A stretch of DNA of 7,834 nt from Elusimicrobiota bacterium (GTDB lineage: Bacteria > Elusimicrobiota > Elusimicrobia > UBA1565 > UBA9628), in assembly GCA_023700845.1 (NCBI GenBank), contig JAMPYD010000076.1, positions 1 through 7,834 of the forward strand, given 5' to 3'. The translations under genes were made by a program, and so were the position numbers. The notes beneath the pieces were generated by a model. That model worked only from the letters and a program-made list of their open reading frames with translations, was not told the origin of the DNA and made no database searches. Of this stretch, positions 1 to 5,106 are shown piece after piece. How positions within the stretch are numbered: the stretch's first letter is position 1; each line of letters opens with the position of its first letter.

Positions 1-79
1 CGAACCCCCTCAATTGTTCCGTCCGAATGTTGGCATGAAAATTGATCGCGATAGGCGACGGCCGCTCATCCTCATCACC

Positions 80-83
80 GGAG
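80..83 (+). promoter_or_regulatory. Shine-Dalgarno site of the cystine-knot gene
   Basis: GGAG sits 7 bases before the ATG at 91. It is the only clear, well-spaced ribosome binding site in the window and supports the chosen start. It contrasts with most other + strand genes here, which have a -10-like box at that distance. Upstream (1-79) I find no convincing promoter. Confidence 0.6.
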
Positions 84-90
84 ATCATTC

Positions 91-612
91 ATGCTTAAGA
101 CGAAGGTTTATTCGATCGCGCTTCTTCTCGCCGCGGGGCTGATGCTTCCCCCCTCCGCATCGGCGGGCGACTTGCCCATTCCCGCGGAGGCCGTGGAAAA
201 GGCCCAAACCTTGATCAAGGCCTCATCCAAGCTGGGCGCCAGGCACGCGGCCGAGGCGAAGCGGCGCGAGGGCCGGACCCAGGCTCCGGCGATCGACGCC
301 GGCTTCGAGAAATTCCTCAAGATCAAGAATCTCTGCGCGGACAAGGTCCCCGGCGGCGAGGCCTTCGACGTGCTGGCGGCGAACTTCAAGACATGGGAAG
401 GCGGCGAGGCTCCGGCGCGCAAGGCCAACGGCTGCCTGGGGCCCGGCGACTACTGCAGCTCCAGCATCTGGTGCTGCGGCGCCATGGCCTGCAGGGGCGG
501 CGTCTGCGGCGGCGCCGGCGAAGATCGCTGCATCCCCCGCGGCCGGCCCTGCGGCGGAAGCATCTGGTGCTGCGGCGCCGCGATCTGCAACGACCGGGGC
601 CACTGCCAGTAG
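91..612 (+). CDS. Secreted protein with two tandem cystine-knot-like (knottin) motifs
   Basis: I do not recognise the full-length protein. Its 173 residues begin with a signal peptide (basic start, hydrophobic core about 8-20, likely cleavage after ASA at residue 25), so it is exported. Residues 26-111 form a charged, helix-prone spacer with one cysteine (C82) and basic clusters KRR at 57-59 and RK at 110-111. The C-terminus holds two cysteine modules. Module 1 is C115-x6-C122-x5-C128C129-x4-C134-x4-C139; module 2 is C147-x6-C154-x5-C160C161-x4-C166-x5-C172. Both contain SIWCCGA. This C-C-CC-C-C spacing is the inhibitor cystine knot pattern known from animal toxins and protease inhibitors, and similar cysteine modules occur in secreted bacterial proteins. 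Knot formation, disulfide pairing and any toxin, inhibitor or adhesive role are inferences. With 13 cysteines, one (perhaps C82) is left unpaired. The start is supported by GGAG 7 bases upstream and by the signal peptide. The next gene follows after 72 bases. Confidence 0.85.
   Translation: MLKTKVYSIALLLAAGLMLPPSASAGDLPIPAEAVEKAQTLIKASSKLGARHAAEAKRREGRTQAPAIDAGFEKFLKIKNLCADKVPGGEAFDVLAANFKTWEGGEAPARKANGCLGPGDYCSSSIWCCGAMACRGGVCGGAGEDRCIPRGRPCGGSIWCCGAAICNDRGHCQ
433..507 (+). repeat. Cystine-knot module, copy 1
   Basis: These 25 codons run from C115 to C139 with spacing C-x6-C-x5-CC-x4-C-x4-C. Bases 463-483 are identical to 559-579 in copy 2 (21 bases, encoding SIWCCGA), pointing to internal duplication. 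Confidence 0.8.
529..606 (+). repeat. Cystine-knot module, copy 2
   Basis: These 26 codons run from C147 to C172 with spacing C-x6-C-x5-CC-x4-C-x5-C. The last spacing is one residue longer than in copy 1. Outside the shared SIWCCGA core the codons have diverged. A 7-residue Gly/acidic linker (140-146) joins the two copies. Confidence 0.8.
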
Positions 613-615
613 CCT

Positions 616-649
616 CAGCGGCGGAGCAGGTCCTCGGCGGACGCCGCTG
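616..649 (+). other. Inverted repeat after the cystine-knot gene
   Basis: CAGCGGCG (616-623) is perfectly complementary to CGCCGCTG (642-649) across an 18-base loop, just after the stop codon at 610-612. There is no T tract, so it is not a standard intrinsic terminator. It may slow or stabilise the 3' end of the transcript, or be chance in GC-rich DNA. Confidence 0.3.
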
Positions 650-670
650 GCGGCGGCGGCGGCCCGGGGT

Positions 671-676
671 TATAAT
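671..676 (+). promoter_or_regulatory. Perfect -10 box abutting a GTG start (leaderless promoter)
   Basis: TATAAT lies 8 bases before the GTG at 685, in otherwise very GC-rich sequence. Transcription normally starts about 7 bases after a -10 box, so the mRNA would begin at or next to the start codon. The region at the usual -35 spacing (648-653, TGGCGG) does not resemble TTGACA. There is no properly spaced Shine-Dalgarno site. Confidence 0.6.
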
Positions 677-684
677 GCGGGATC

Positions 685-1374
685 GTGAAAAAGATCCCGA
701 TTCTCCTCGCCGCGCTGGCGCTGTGCGCTCCCGCGCACGCCACCCCCGGGTTCGCGCCGCTCGAGAAGGTCCGGGCGTGGCCGGTCTACGACTCGCGCGA
801 ATCGGGAGAGACGGATCTCGGCGATCTGTGCCGCATGGCCCGCCTTCCCTGCGGCGTCGTCGCCGGCAAAGGCGAGACGCTCAAGGCGCCCGCGGGGCCG
901 ATCGCCGGGCAGACCGCCGGCGCGATCCTCGACCGCGTGCTCGCCGCGCATCCGGGCTACGCCGCGGAGATGCGCGAGGGCGTCCTCTTCGTGAGCCGCC
1001 CCCGGGACGCCTGCGCGTCCGCCCTCGAGCGCCCCGCCGCGGCGAGGCGCTATCCCGTGCGGACGGCGCGCGTCGCGGCCTGGATGGTCCTGCGCGCCTC
1101 GGGCTGGCCCGCCCTCGCCGACGCGGGGCTCGCCTCCCTCGCCGGGAGCGCGGAGGACGCCCGCTACCTGAACGTCGACGTCATCGTCCACGCGGGCCCG
1201 AGCGTGCGGCGGACGCTCGACGCGATCGCGCGCGGCGACGGCCGCATGCTGTGGGCGGCCGAGAGCGACGGGAAGTCGTGCGCCGGGTTCCGCTTCGAGA
1301 ACTGGCGCTCGCCCCAGGCGATCGACAAGGGCTCGATCCTGGTTTCCGTTTCCGGACCCGAAAAAATTCCATAA
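685..1374 (+). CDS. Exported protein of unknown function with two STN-like halves
   Basis: I cannot name this 229-residue protein. Residues 1-19 form a signal peptide (KK start, hydrophobic core, AHA cleavage site), placing the mature protein in the periplasm or outside. The LALC at 11-14 has leucine before the cysteine, which argues against a lipobox. Two segments resemble each other in layout. Residues 73-105 read ...ILDRVLAAHPGYAAEMREG followed by a short beta strand. Residues 171-207 read ...TLDAIARGDGRMLWAAESDG followed by a Cys/Gly/Phe strand. This is reminiscent of the small alpha/beta STN-type domain found at the N-terminus of secretins and TonB-linked receptors, but the match is by eye and weak. 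The mature part has four cysteines (49, 56, 110, 199), enough for two disulfides. GTG is chosen because it opens directly onto the signal peptide and lies just after a TATAAT box. The stop codon is embedded in the next gene's putative -10 box. Confidence 0.75.
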   Translation: MKKIPILLAALALCAPAHATPGFAPLEKVRAWPVYDSRESGETDLGDLCRMARLPCGVVAGKGETLKAPAGPIAGQTAGAILDRVLAAHPGYAAEMREGVLFVSRPRDACASALERPAAARRYPVRTARVAAWMVLRASGWPALADAGLASLAGSAEDARYLNVDVIVHAGPSVRRTLDAIARGDGRMLWAAESDGKSCAGFRFENWRSPQAIDKGSILVSVSGPEKIP

Positions 1375-1375
1375 T
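1370..1375 (+). promoter_or_regulatory. -10-like box overlapping the upstream stop codon
   Basis: CATAAT ends 6 bases before the ATG at 1382, and the TAA stop of the preceding gene (1372-1374) is inside it. It follows an A-rich run at 1361-1366. There is no Shine-Dalgarno site before this start, so leaderless initiation or read-through from upstream are the options. Confidence 0.45.
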
Positions 1376-1381
1376 ACGGCC

Positions 1382-2293
1382 ATGAAAGTGAGCCTGGCGG
1401 GCGGCACGGGCTTCATCGGGAGCGGGCTCGTCGAAGCGCTGCTCAAGCGCGGAGACGCGGTCGTCCTGCTCACGCGCAACCCCGCCGCCGCCCAGCAGCG
1501 CTGGGACGCGAAGGTCGACGTGCGGCTCTGGAACGGCCGCGACCCGGGCCCCTGGGTGATGGCCCTCGACGGGGCCGACGCCGTGGTCAACCTCGCCGGC
1601 GAGAGCGTCGCCGGGGGACGCTGGACCCCGGAGCGCAAGCTCGCCTTGATCCGCAGCCGGGTCGACACGACGCGGGACCTGATCGCCGGCATCCAGGCCG
1701 CCCGCGAGCGCCCGCTCGTCCTCGTCAACGCCTCGGCCGTCGGCTTCTACGGCGCGCATCCCGAGGGCGACTGCCCCGAGGAAACGCCGCGGGGCGCCGA
1801 CTTCCTCGCCGCGCTGTGCGGCCAGTGGGAGCGCGACGCCCGCGACGCGGAAAAGCTCGACGTGCGCGTCGTGATGACCCGCTTCGGCGTGGTGCTCGGC
1901 AAGGACGGCGGCGCGCTCGCCCGTATGCTGCCGCCCTTCAAGCTCGGGCTCGGCGGCCCGCTCGGCTCGGGGCGCCAGCCGTTTCCGTGGGTGCACGTCG
2001 ACGACGCCGTCGGCGCGATCCTCTTCGCCGTCGACGACGCGAAGCTCACCGGCCCCGTCAACGTGACGGCGCCCGACGCGAGAACGAACGCCGAGTTCAC
2101 CAAGGCTCTCGGCCGCGCGCTCCATCGCCCGGCCTTCCTGCCCGCGCCCGCCTTCGCGCTGCGCCTGGCGCTCGGCGAGATGTCCGGCCTCCTCCTCGGC
2201 GGCCAGCGCGCCGCGCCGAAGAAGCTCCTCGAGCGCGGCTACAAGTTCCGCCACCCGTCGCTCGAAGGCGCCCTCGCCTCGCTGTTCAAGTAG
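1382..2293 (+). CDS. TIGR01777-family NAD(P)-binding epimerase/dehydratase (YfcH-like)
   Basis: This is a cytoplasmic extended short-chain dehydrogenase-type protein of 303 residues, about the length of E. coli YfcH. The N-terminal Rossmann fold begins at residue 1 with the dinucleotide-binding GGTGFIG at 7-13. Family signatures follow in order: VNLAGESV at 69-76 with GGRW at 78-81, NASAVGFYG at 116-124, the TPRGADFL segment at 135-142, PFPWVHVDD at 200-208, and GPVNVTAP at 224-231. The C-terminal substrate-side domain ends at KKLLERGYKFRHP (280-292). The classical YxxxK catalytic pair is not evident: Y123 is followed four residues later by proline. The physiological substrate of this family is not established, so no reaction is assigned. 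The gene starts 7 bases after the upstream stop and is followed by a strong terminator, so it ends a transcription unit. Confidence 0.92.
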   Translation: MKVSLAGGTGFIGSGLVEALLKRGDAVVLLTRNPAAAQQRWDAKVDVRLWNGRDPGPWVMALDGADAVVNLAGESVAGGRWTPERKLALIRSRVDTTRDLIAGIQAARERPLVLVNASAVGFYGAHPEGDCPEETPRGADFLAALCGQWERDARDAEKLDVRVVMTRFGVVLGKDGGALARMLPPFKLGLGGPLGSGRQPFPWVHVDDAVGAILFAVDDAKLTGPVNVTAPDARTNAEFTKALGRALHRPAFLPAPAFALRLALGEMSGLLLGGQRAAPKKLLERGYKFRHPSLEGALASLFK

Positions 2294-2310
2294 GCGCGAT
2301 TACCCGCGCC
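2293..2310 (+). other. Short GC hairpin at the stop codon
   Basis: GGCGCG (2293-2298) pairs with CGCGCC (2305-2310) around a 6-base loop. The stem begins on the last base of the TAG stop. No T tract follows, so it is not a terminator by itself. It may protect the 3' end upstream of the real terminator at 2348-2411. Confidence 0.35.
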
Positions 2311-2347
2311 GGGGCCTTGTCCATGCTGCAGGACTTTTTCGGCGGCG

Positions 2348-2411
2348 ATTCTTCCCTCTAGGGTTTTGCGCAGGAACCTGCTCAAAACCCTCCTCGGAAG
2401 AATATTTTTTT
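2348..2411 (+). terminator. Composite intrinsic (rho-independent) terminator
   Basis: Three nested stem blocks stack on one axis. ATTCTTCC (2348-2355) pairs with GGAAGAAT (2396-2403). After a 4x4 internal loop, AGGGTTTTG (2360-2368) pairs with CAAAACCCT (2383-2391). After a single C/T mismatch, GCAG (2370-2373) pairs with CTGC (2378-2381) around a GAAC loop. Seven T residues follow at 2405-2411. Stem plus T tract is the classic terminator design. It lies 54 bases after the stop codon at 2291-2293, insulating the downstream PLD gene. The stem is longer than most terminators, so an attenuator or mobile-repeat origin is possible. Confidence 0.82.
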
Positions 2412-2433
2412 CGGGAGAGGGATTCCTCCCGAC

Positions 2434-2487
2434 GGATCCAGGCCGCCGCGTCCGCCGCTTCAAATGAGCCGAAAACGGCCTGGGTCC
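2434..2487 (+). other. Long-range inverted repeat in the leader region of the PLD gene
   Basis: GGATCCAGGCC (2434-2444) can pair along its full 11 bases with GGCCTGGGTCC (2477-2487), with one G-U wobble. The 32-base loop is unpaired by eye. It lies between the terminator and the -10-like box at 2540-2548. No T tract follows. It could be an RNA structure on a longer leader, a protein-binding site, or debris of an inserted element. Confidence 0.35.
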
Positions 2488-2539
2488 AAGGTCTAAGCCT
2501 CTTCGGGTCCTTCTTCCCTAGTCCCCCGTCGAGCGGCGG

Positions 2540-2548
2540 TGGTAGGAT
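2540..2548 (+). promoter_or_regulatory. Extended -10-like box before the PLD gene
   Basis: TGGTAGGAT ends 6 bases before the ATG at 2555. It matches the TGn extended -10 layout and closely resembles the boxes before anmK (TGGTAAAGT) and the alkyltransferase gene (TGGTAAGAT). It is ambiguous, because the AGGA inside it (2544-2547) is also at workable Shine-Dalgarno spacing (7 bases). No -35 box is evident. Confidence 0.45.
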
Positions 2549-2554
2549 GGGGCC

Positions 2555-4702
2555 ATGAAGCGACTCCTCGCCCCCGTTCTCTGTGTCCTGCTCGAGCTGC
2601 CCTCCGCCGCGGCCGTCGTCGTGCCGCGCGTCCAGACCGGGCTGACCCCGGCCCTGGGGCCGTCGCTCTCGGCCCCCGCGCTCTCGGCGCCGTCGTTCCA
2701 GCTCTCTGCGACGGCTTCCCTGACCCCCTCCTTGAGCGCCGCCGCCTTGCTCGCGGCGCCCGCGCCGGTTCCGGTCTCCGCCGCCCCGACCGCCGCGTCT
2801 CCGGCCCCCGCCGCCTTCGCCGCGCATCCGCTGCTGGCCGCTCCCGCCGCCCCCGGCCCCGTGGGCGCCGCCGCGACGCGCGCCGCCGAGGCCGCGCGCA
2901 CGGCGCTCGCCGCCGCCGGCTTCGCCGCCCCCAGCGCCTCCGAGAAAGCCGACGACGCCGTCCCGGCCCGGAAGGCCAGCCACGACTTCGCGAAGATGTT
3001 CGCGCTCGCGCGCGAGGTGATGAAGCGCCCCGAGGCCCGCCGCTTCCTGCGCGAGGTCTTTAAGGAAGAGCTCACCCTCACCGAGGAGCAGAAGAAGGAG
3101 TTCGCCCTCGAGGACGGCGTCAAGGACATGTCCGAGAGCCAGTTCATGCTGATGCTCCAGCACAACCCCGCGCTGTGGCCCGAGGTCGAGGCGTTCCTGA
3201 AGGCCGCCAAGAAAGAGGACAAGGCCGACCCCGACGCGGCGGACACCGAATTCGAGATCGCGATGCGCGCCAAGTTCCGCGAGCTGCTCGCCGACCAGCG
3301 CGTCGCCGACGTGTTCCGCAAGTTCAACGACCCCCTCACGCCGATGACCCTCGAGCTTCCCGGCGGCAAGCCCGGCTACCGCAACGCGGAGGTGTTCGCC
3401 AACCATCAGCGCGTCGTCGACGGCAAGACCGTCCCCGCCGGCGACCTCAAGAAGGTCCTGCTCGACTTCATCGCCGGCGCCGAGACCGAGATCATGTTCA
3501 ACGTCTTCGACTTCGACCTGATGGACGTCGCCGACGCCCTGATCGCGCGGGCCAAGGACGGGGTCGTCGTCACCGGCGGCATCGACAAGAACGTCATCGC
3601 CGAGCGCCCCGACGTCAAGGCGGTCTTCGACAAGCTCAACAAGACGAAGGGGATCACCATCCGCGCCGTCGACTCGGTCGGCCTCAACCACCAGAAGGTG
3701 ATGGTCCGCGACTTCAACGACGAGAAGAAGGCCAAGGCGCTGTTCTCCTCGGGCAACTTCACGCAGTCCTGCATCGGCCCCGAGGGCGACCTCAAGGACC
3801 TTCCCGAGGGCAAGCGTCCGAAAGACTCCGTCCCGAACGCGAACCACATGCTCGTCCTCGACAGCTTCCTGCTGGCGCAGGTCGCGGCGAACAGCCTGAC
3901 CAAGACCCTCGTCTACGGCCTTCGCGGCAGCGAATACCCTCTCGACGGCGCCTACAAGGTGCTCGGCGACGACGGGCAGTGGATCGTCATCTCCTTCTCG
4001 CCGCGCGGCGGCATGGGCGACATCAACCGCGACATGACTCGCCGCCTCATCACGAGCACCAAGGGCCCGCTGCGCCTTCTCCAGTTCGCCTTCTCCTCGG
4101 AGGCCGTGCGCGACGCGATCATCGAGCGCGCCAAGATCGAGGGCAAGGACTTCGACCTGAAGACCGTGGGCGACACGCCCTTCGCCGTGCGCCCCTGGAG
4201 CGTCTTCCTCGAGCTCGCCGGCTACGCGCTCGACGAGACGGAAGGCAAGGCCAAGGAGTACGTCGAGGCCGCCGCCAACGCCCTGCGCGAGGTCCTCGGC
4301 GCCGAGCGCTACGAGGCCATCCGCAAGAACCTGCGCGTCGGCCCGCGCGCGTACAAGAACCACGTCTACAAGCCCGAGGAGGGCGCCGCGATCCAGTACA
4401 ACGCGAAGATCCACCACAAGGTGGTCATCAGCGGCGATTACGCGGTGCTGGGCACCTCGTTCAACTTCAGCGAGGTCGCCAACTCCAACCAGGAGCAGTT
4501 CCTGCTGACCAGCGACAAGGCCCTCGTGGCCGCGATGACGGAGGTCTTCGACGGCCTGTTCGCGCTGGCGACGACCTCGATCGTCGAGGAGATCGTCCGC
4601 CGCAACGAGCTGTTCAAGAAGAACGAGGCCGAGGACGAGGGCGGCGACGAGCAGTACGACCACGTCGACCAGGAAGCCCGGCGCTCGCGCAAGAAGGCCT
4701 GA
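2555..4702 (+). CDS. Exported phospholipase D-like protein with two HxK motifs
   Basis: The protein has 715 residues. A signal peptide ends about residue 20 (PSAAA), so the enzyme acts outside the cytoplasm. Residues 21-125 are an Ala/Pro/Ser/Leu-rich low-complexity stretch with repeated SAP-type units. Residues 130-260 are charged and helical. Two PLD domains follow. The first (about 295-455) has H379-x-K381-x4-D386 and then SSGNFT (398-403). The second (about 470-665) has H620-x-K622 with D628, then GTSFNFSE (633-640) and a conserved-type NQEQ (645-648). In the PLD family the two His/Lys motifs form one active site that cleaves phosphodiester bonds through a phosphohistidine. In the second copy the Asp is one residue later than the HxKxxxxD consensus, and glycine takes its place. 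The roughly 70-residue tail is Lys/Glu-rich. Substrate (lipid, nucleic acid or wall polymer) cannot be told. The gene is monocistronic by layout and converges on the two-CW gene 13 bases away. Confidence 0.88.
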   Translation: MKRLLAPVLCVLLELPSAAAVVVPRVQTGLTPALGPSLSAPALSAPSFQLSATASLTPSLSAAALLAAPAPVPVSAAPTAASPAPAAFAAHPLLAAPAAPGPVGAAATRAAEAARTALAAAGFAAPSASEKADDAVPARKASHDFAKMFALAREVMKRPEARRFLREVFKEELTLTEEQKKEFALEDGVKDMSESQFMLMLQHNPALWPEVEAFLKAAKKEDKADPDAADTEFEIAMRAKFRELLADQRVADVFRKFNDPLTPMTLELPGGKPGYRNAEVFANHQRVVDGKTVPAGDLKKVLLDFIAGAETEIMFNVFDFDLMDVADALIARAKDGVVVTGGIDKNVIAERPDVKAVFDKLNKTKGITIRAVDSVGLNHQKVMVRDFNDEKKAKALFSSGNFTQSCIGPEGDLKDLPEGKRPKDSVPNANHMLVLDSFLLAQVAANSLTKTLVYGLRGSEYPLDGAYKVLGDDGQWIVISFSPRGGMGDINRDMTRRLITSTKGPLRLLQFAFSSEAVRDAIIERAKIEGKDFDLKTVGDTPFAVRPWSVFLELAGYALDETEGKAKEYVEAAANALREVLGAERYEAIRKNLRVGPRAYKNHVYKPEEGAAIQYNAKIHHKVVISGDYAVLGTSFNFSEVANSNQEQFLLTSDKALVAAMTEVFDGLFALATTSIVEEIVRRNELFKKNEAEDEGGDEQYDHVDQEARRSRKKA

Positions 4703-4704
4703 CG

Positions 4705-4734
4705 CCCCGCGCCCCTCACGCCGTCGGCGCGGGG
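4705..4734. terminator. Perfect stem shared by two convergent genes (possible bidirectional terminator)
   Basis: CCCCGCGCC (4705-4713) is perfectly complementary to GGCGCGGGG (4726-4734) around a 12-base loop that contains the stop codon of the - strand gene (4716-4718). It begins 2 bases after the stop of the PLD gene. The position between convergent ends favours a two-way transcription barrier, but no T tract follows on either strand, so intrinsic termination would be weak. Confidence 0.4.
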
Positions 4735-5006
4735 ACCAGGACGAAGCTCACGCTCTCGTCGTCCTGGACCGTCTGAAGGAAGGGGCAGGCGAGGCATCTC
4801 ATCATCTTCTCGGAGAAAGGGCCCGAGGCCTCGCCGTCGCAGAAGGTCCCGGGCACCTGCCAGCAGAACCGGCCGCGGAATGTCCCGCGATTGACGCCGT
4901 CGTGCTCCCCCGAGACCGCCGCGGGGCAGACGCCCAGCTCATGCTCCCGGCTGCCCCCCGGCTGCCGGCCGCACGATGTGACCTCCCAGCAATTACGGCG
5001 CTTCAC
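4716..5006 (-). CDS. Two-CW domain protein
   Basis: This small 96-residue cytoplasmic protein has no signal peptide. It shows the two Cys-Trp motifs that name the family: NCWEVTSCGR at 5-14 (C6-W7) and RFCWQVPGTFC at 46-56 (C48-W49). Between them is ELGVCPAA (23-30), and after them CLACPF at 71-76. Seven cysteines (6, 12, 27, 48, 56, 71, 74) suggest metal or Fe-S binding, which is an inference. I know the family from such signatures in anaerobic and deltaproteobacterial genomes, with no established function. The start is GTG at 5004-5006. The overlapping ATG (5006-5008 on the + strand) is out of frame. The gene is convergent with the PLD gene and divergent from anmK, so it forms its own unit. 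It fills the gap between them. Confidence 0.88.
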   Translation of the reverse strand: MKRRNCWEVTSCGRQPGGSREHELGVCPAAVSGEHDGVNRGTFRGRFCWQVPGTFCDGEASGPFSEKMMRCLACPFLQTVQDDESVSFVLVPAPTA

Positions 5007-5027
5007 ATAGCCCCCGCGTCTGTCTCA

Positions 5028-5033
5028 AGGATA
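5028..5033 (-). promoter_or_regulatory. Possible -10 box of the two-CW gene
   Basis: On the - strand TATCCT lies 21 bases before the GTG at 5006, which would give a leader of roughly 14 bases. No -35 box is evident. Unlike the + strand genes, there is no -10-like box right against this start. A GGGGG run just before the GTG might serve as a poor ribosome binding site. Confidence 0.2.
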
Positions 5034-5062
5034 GCCCCTCCCCGGGGAAAATCAATCGCATT

Positions 5063-5075
5063 CCGGTCACACCGG
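5063..5075. promoter_or_regulatory. 13-base inverted repeat upstream of anmK (possible operator)
   Basis: CCGGT-CAC-ACCGG is a perfect 5-base dyad with a 3-base spacer. It ends 15 bases before the anmK extended -10 box and sits between the divergent two-CW and anmK genes, where a regulator could affect either. The arms are short and GC-rich, so chance is plausible. Confidence 0.25.
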
Positions 5076-5090
5076 CGCGGGCGGCGCATT

Positions 5091-5099
5091 TGGTAAAGT
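5091..5099 (+). promoter_or_regulatory. Extended -10 box abutting anmK (leaderless promoter)
   Basis: TGGTAAAGT ends 7 bases before the ATG at 5107 and has the TGn extension. No Shine-Dalgarno sequence precedes the start. This is likely the promoter of the four-gene cluster that follows. Confidence 0.55.
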
Positions 5100-5106
5100 C
5101 GACGCC

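Noticed and set aside
11..14. Reading LALC (protein residues 11-14 of the gene at 685) as a lipoprotein lipobox
   Set aside because: Leucine just before the cysteine is not accepted in a normal lipobox, and a good signal peptidase I site (AHA) follows. The coordinates given here are residue numbers.
30..58. Possible promoter with TTGGCA (30-35) upstream of the first gene
   Set aside because: No acceptable -10 hexamer lies at 16-18 bases downstream; GATAGG is too close and poor. The true promoter may be outside the window.
648..653. Search for a -35 box for the TATAAT at 671
   Set aside because: TGGCGG has little resemblance to TTGACA, and no consistent -35 element recurs upstream of the other -10-like boxes either.
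393..1385. 330-codon + strand frame spanning the first two genes
   Set aside because: The composition is dominated by Arg and it crosses two genes whose signal peptides and motifs are in other frames.
1181..2254. 357-codon - strand frame opposite the epimerase gene
   Set aside because: It is an Ala/Glu/Arg/Val-rich antisense shadow; the + strand carries an intact TIGR01777 protein.
2434..2487. Hairpin considered as a tRNA or known riboswitch
   Set aside because: There is no cloverleaf, anticodon arm or recognised aptamer core; only one stem is supported.
2300..4663. 787-codon open frame on the - strand opposite the PLD gene
   Set aside because: Its translation is a low-complexity run of Val, Leu, Gly, Asp, Glu and Arg typical of an antisense shadow in GC-rich DNA, while the + strand frame has a signal peptide and two PLD motifs.
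3175..4776. 533-codon open frame on the + strand within the PLD gene
   Set aside because: It is extremely Arg/Gln/Pro-rich with no domain, a frame-shifted shadow of the true gene.
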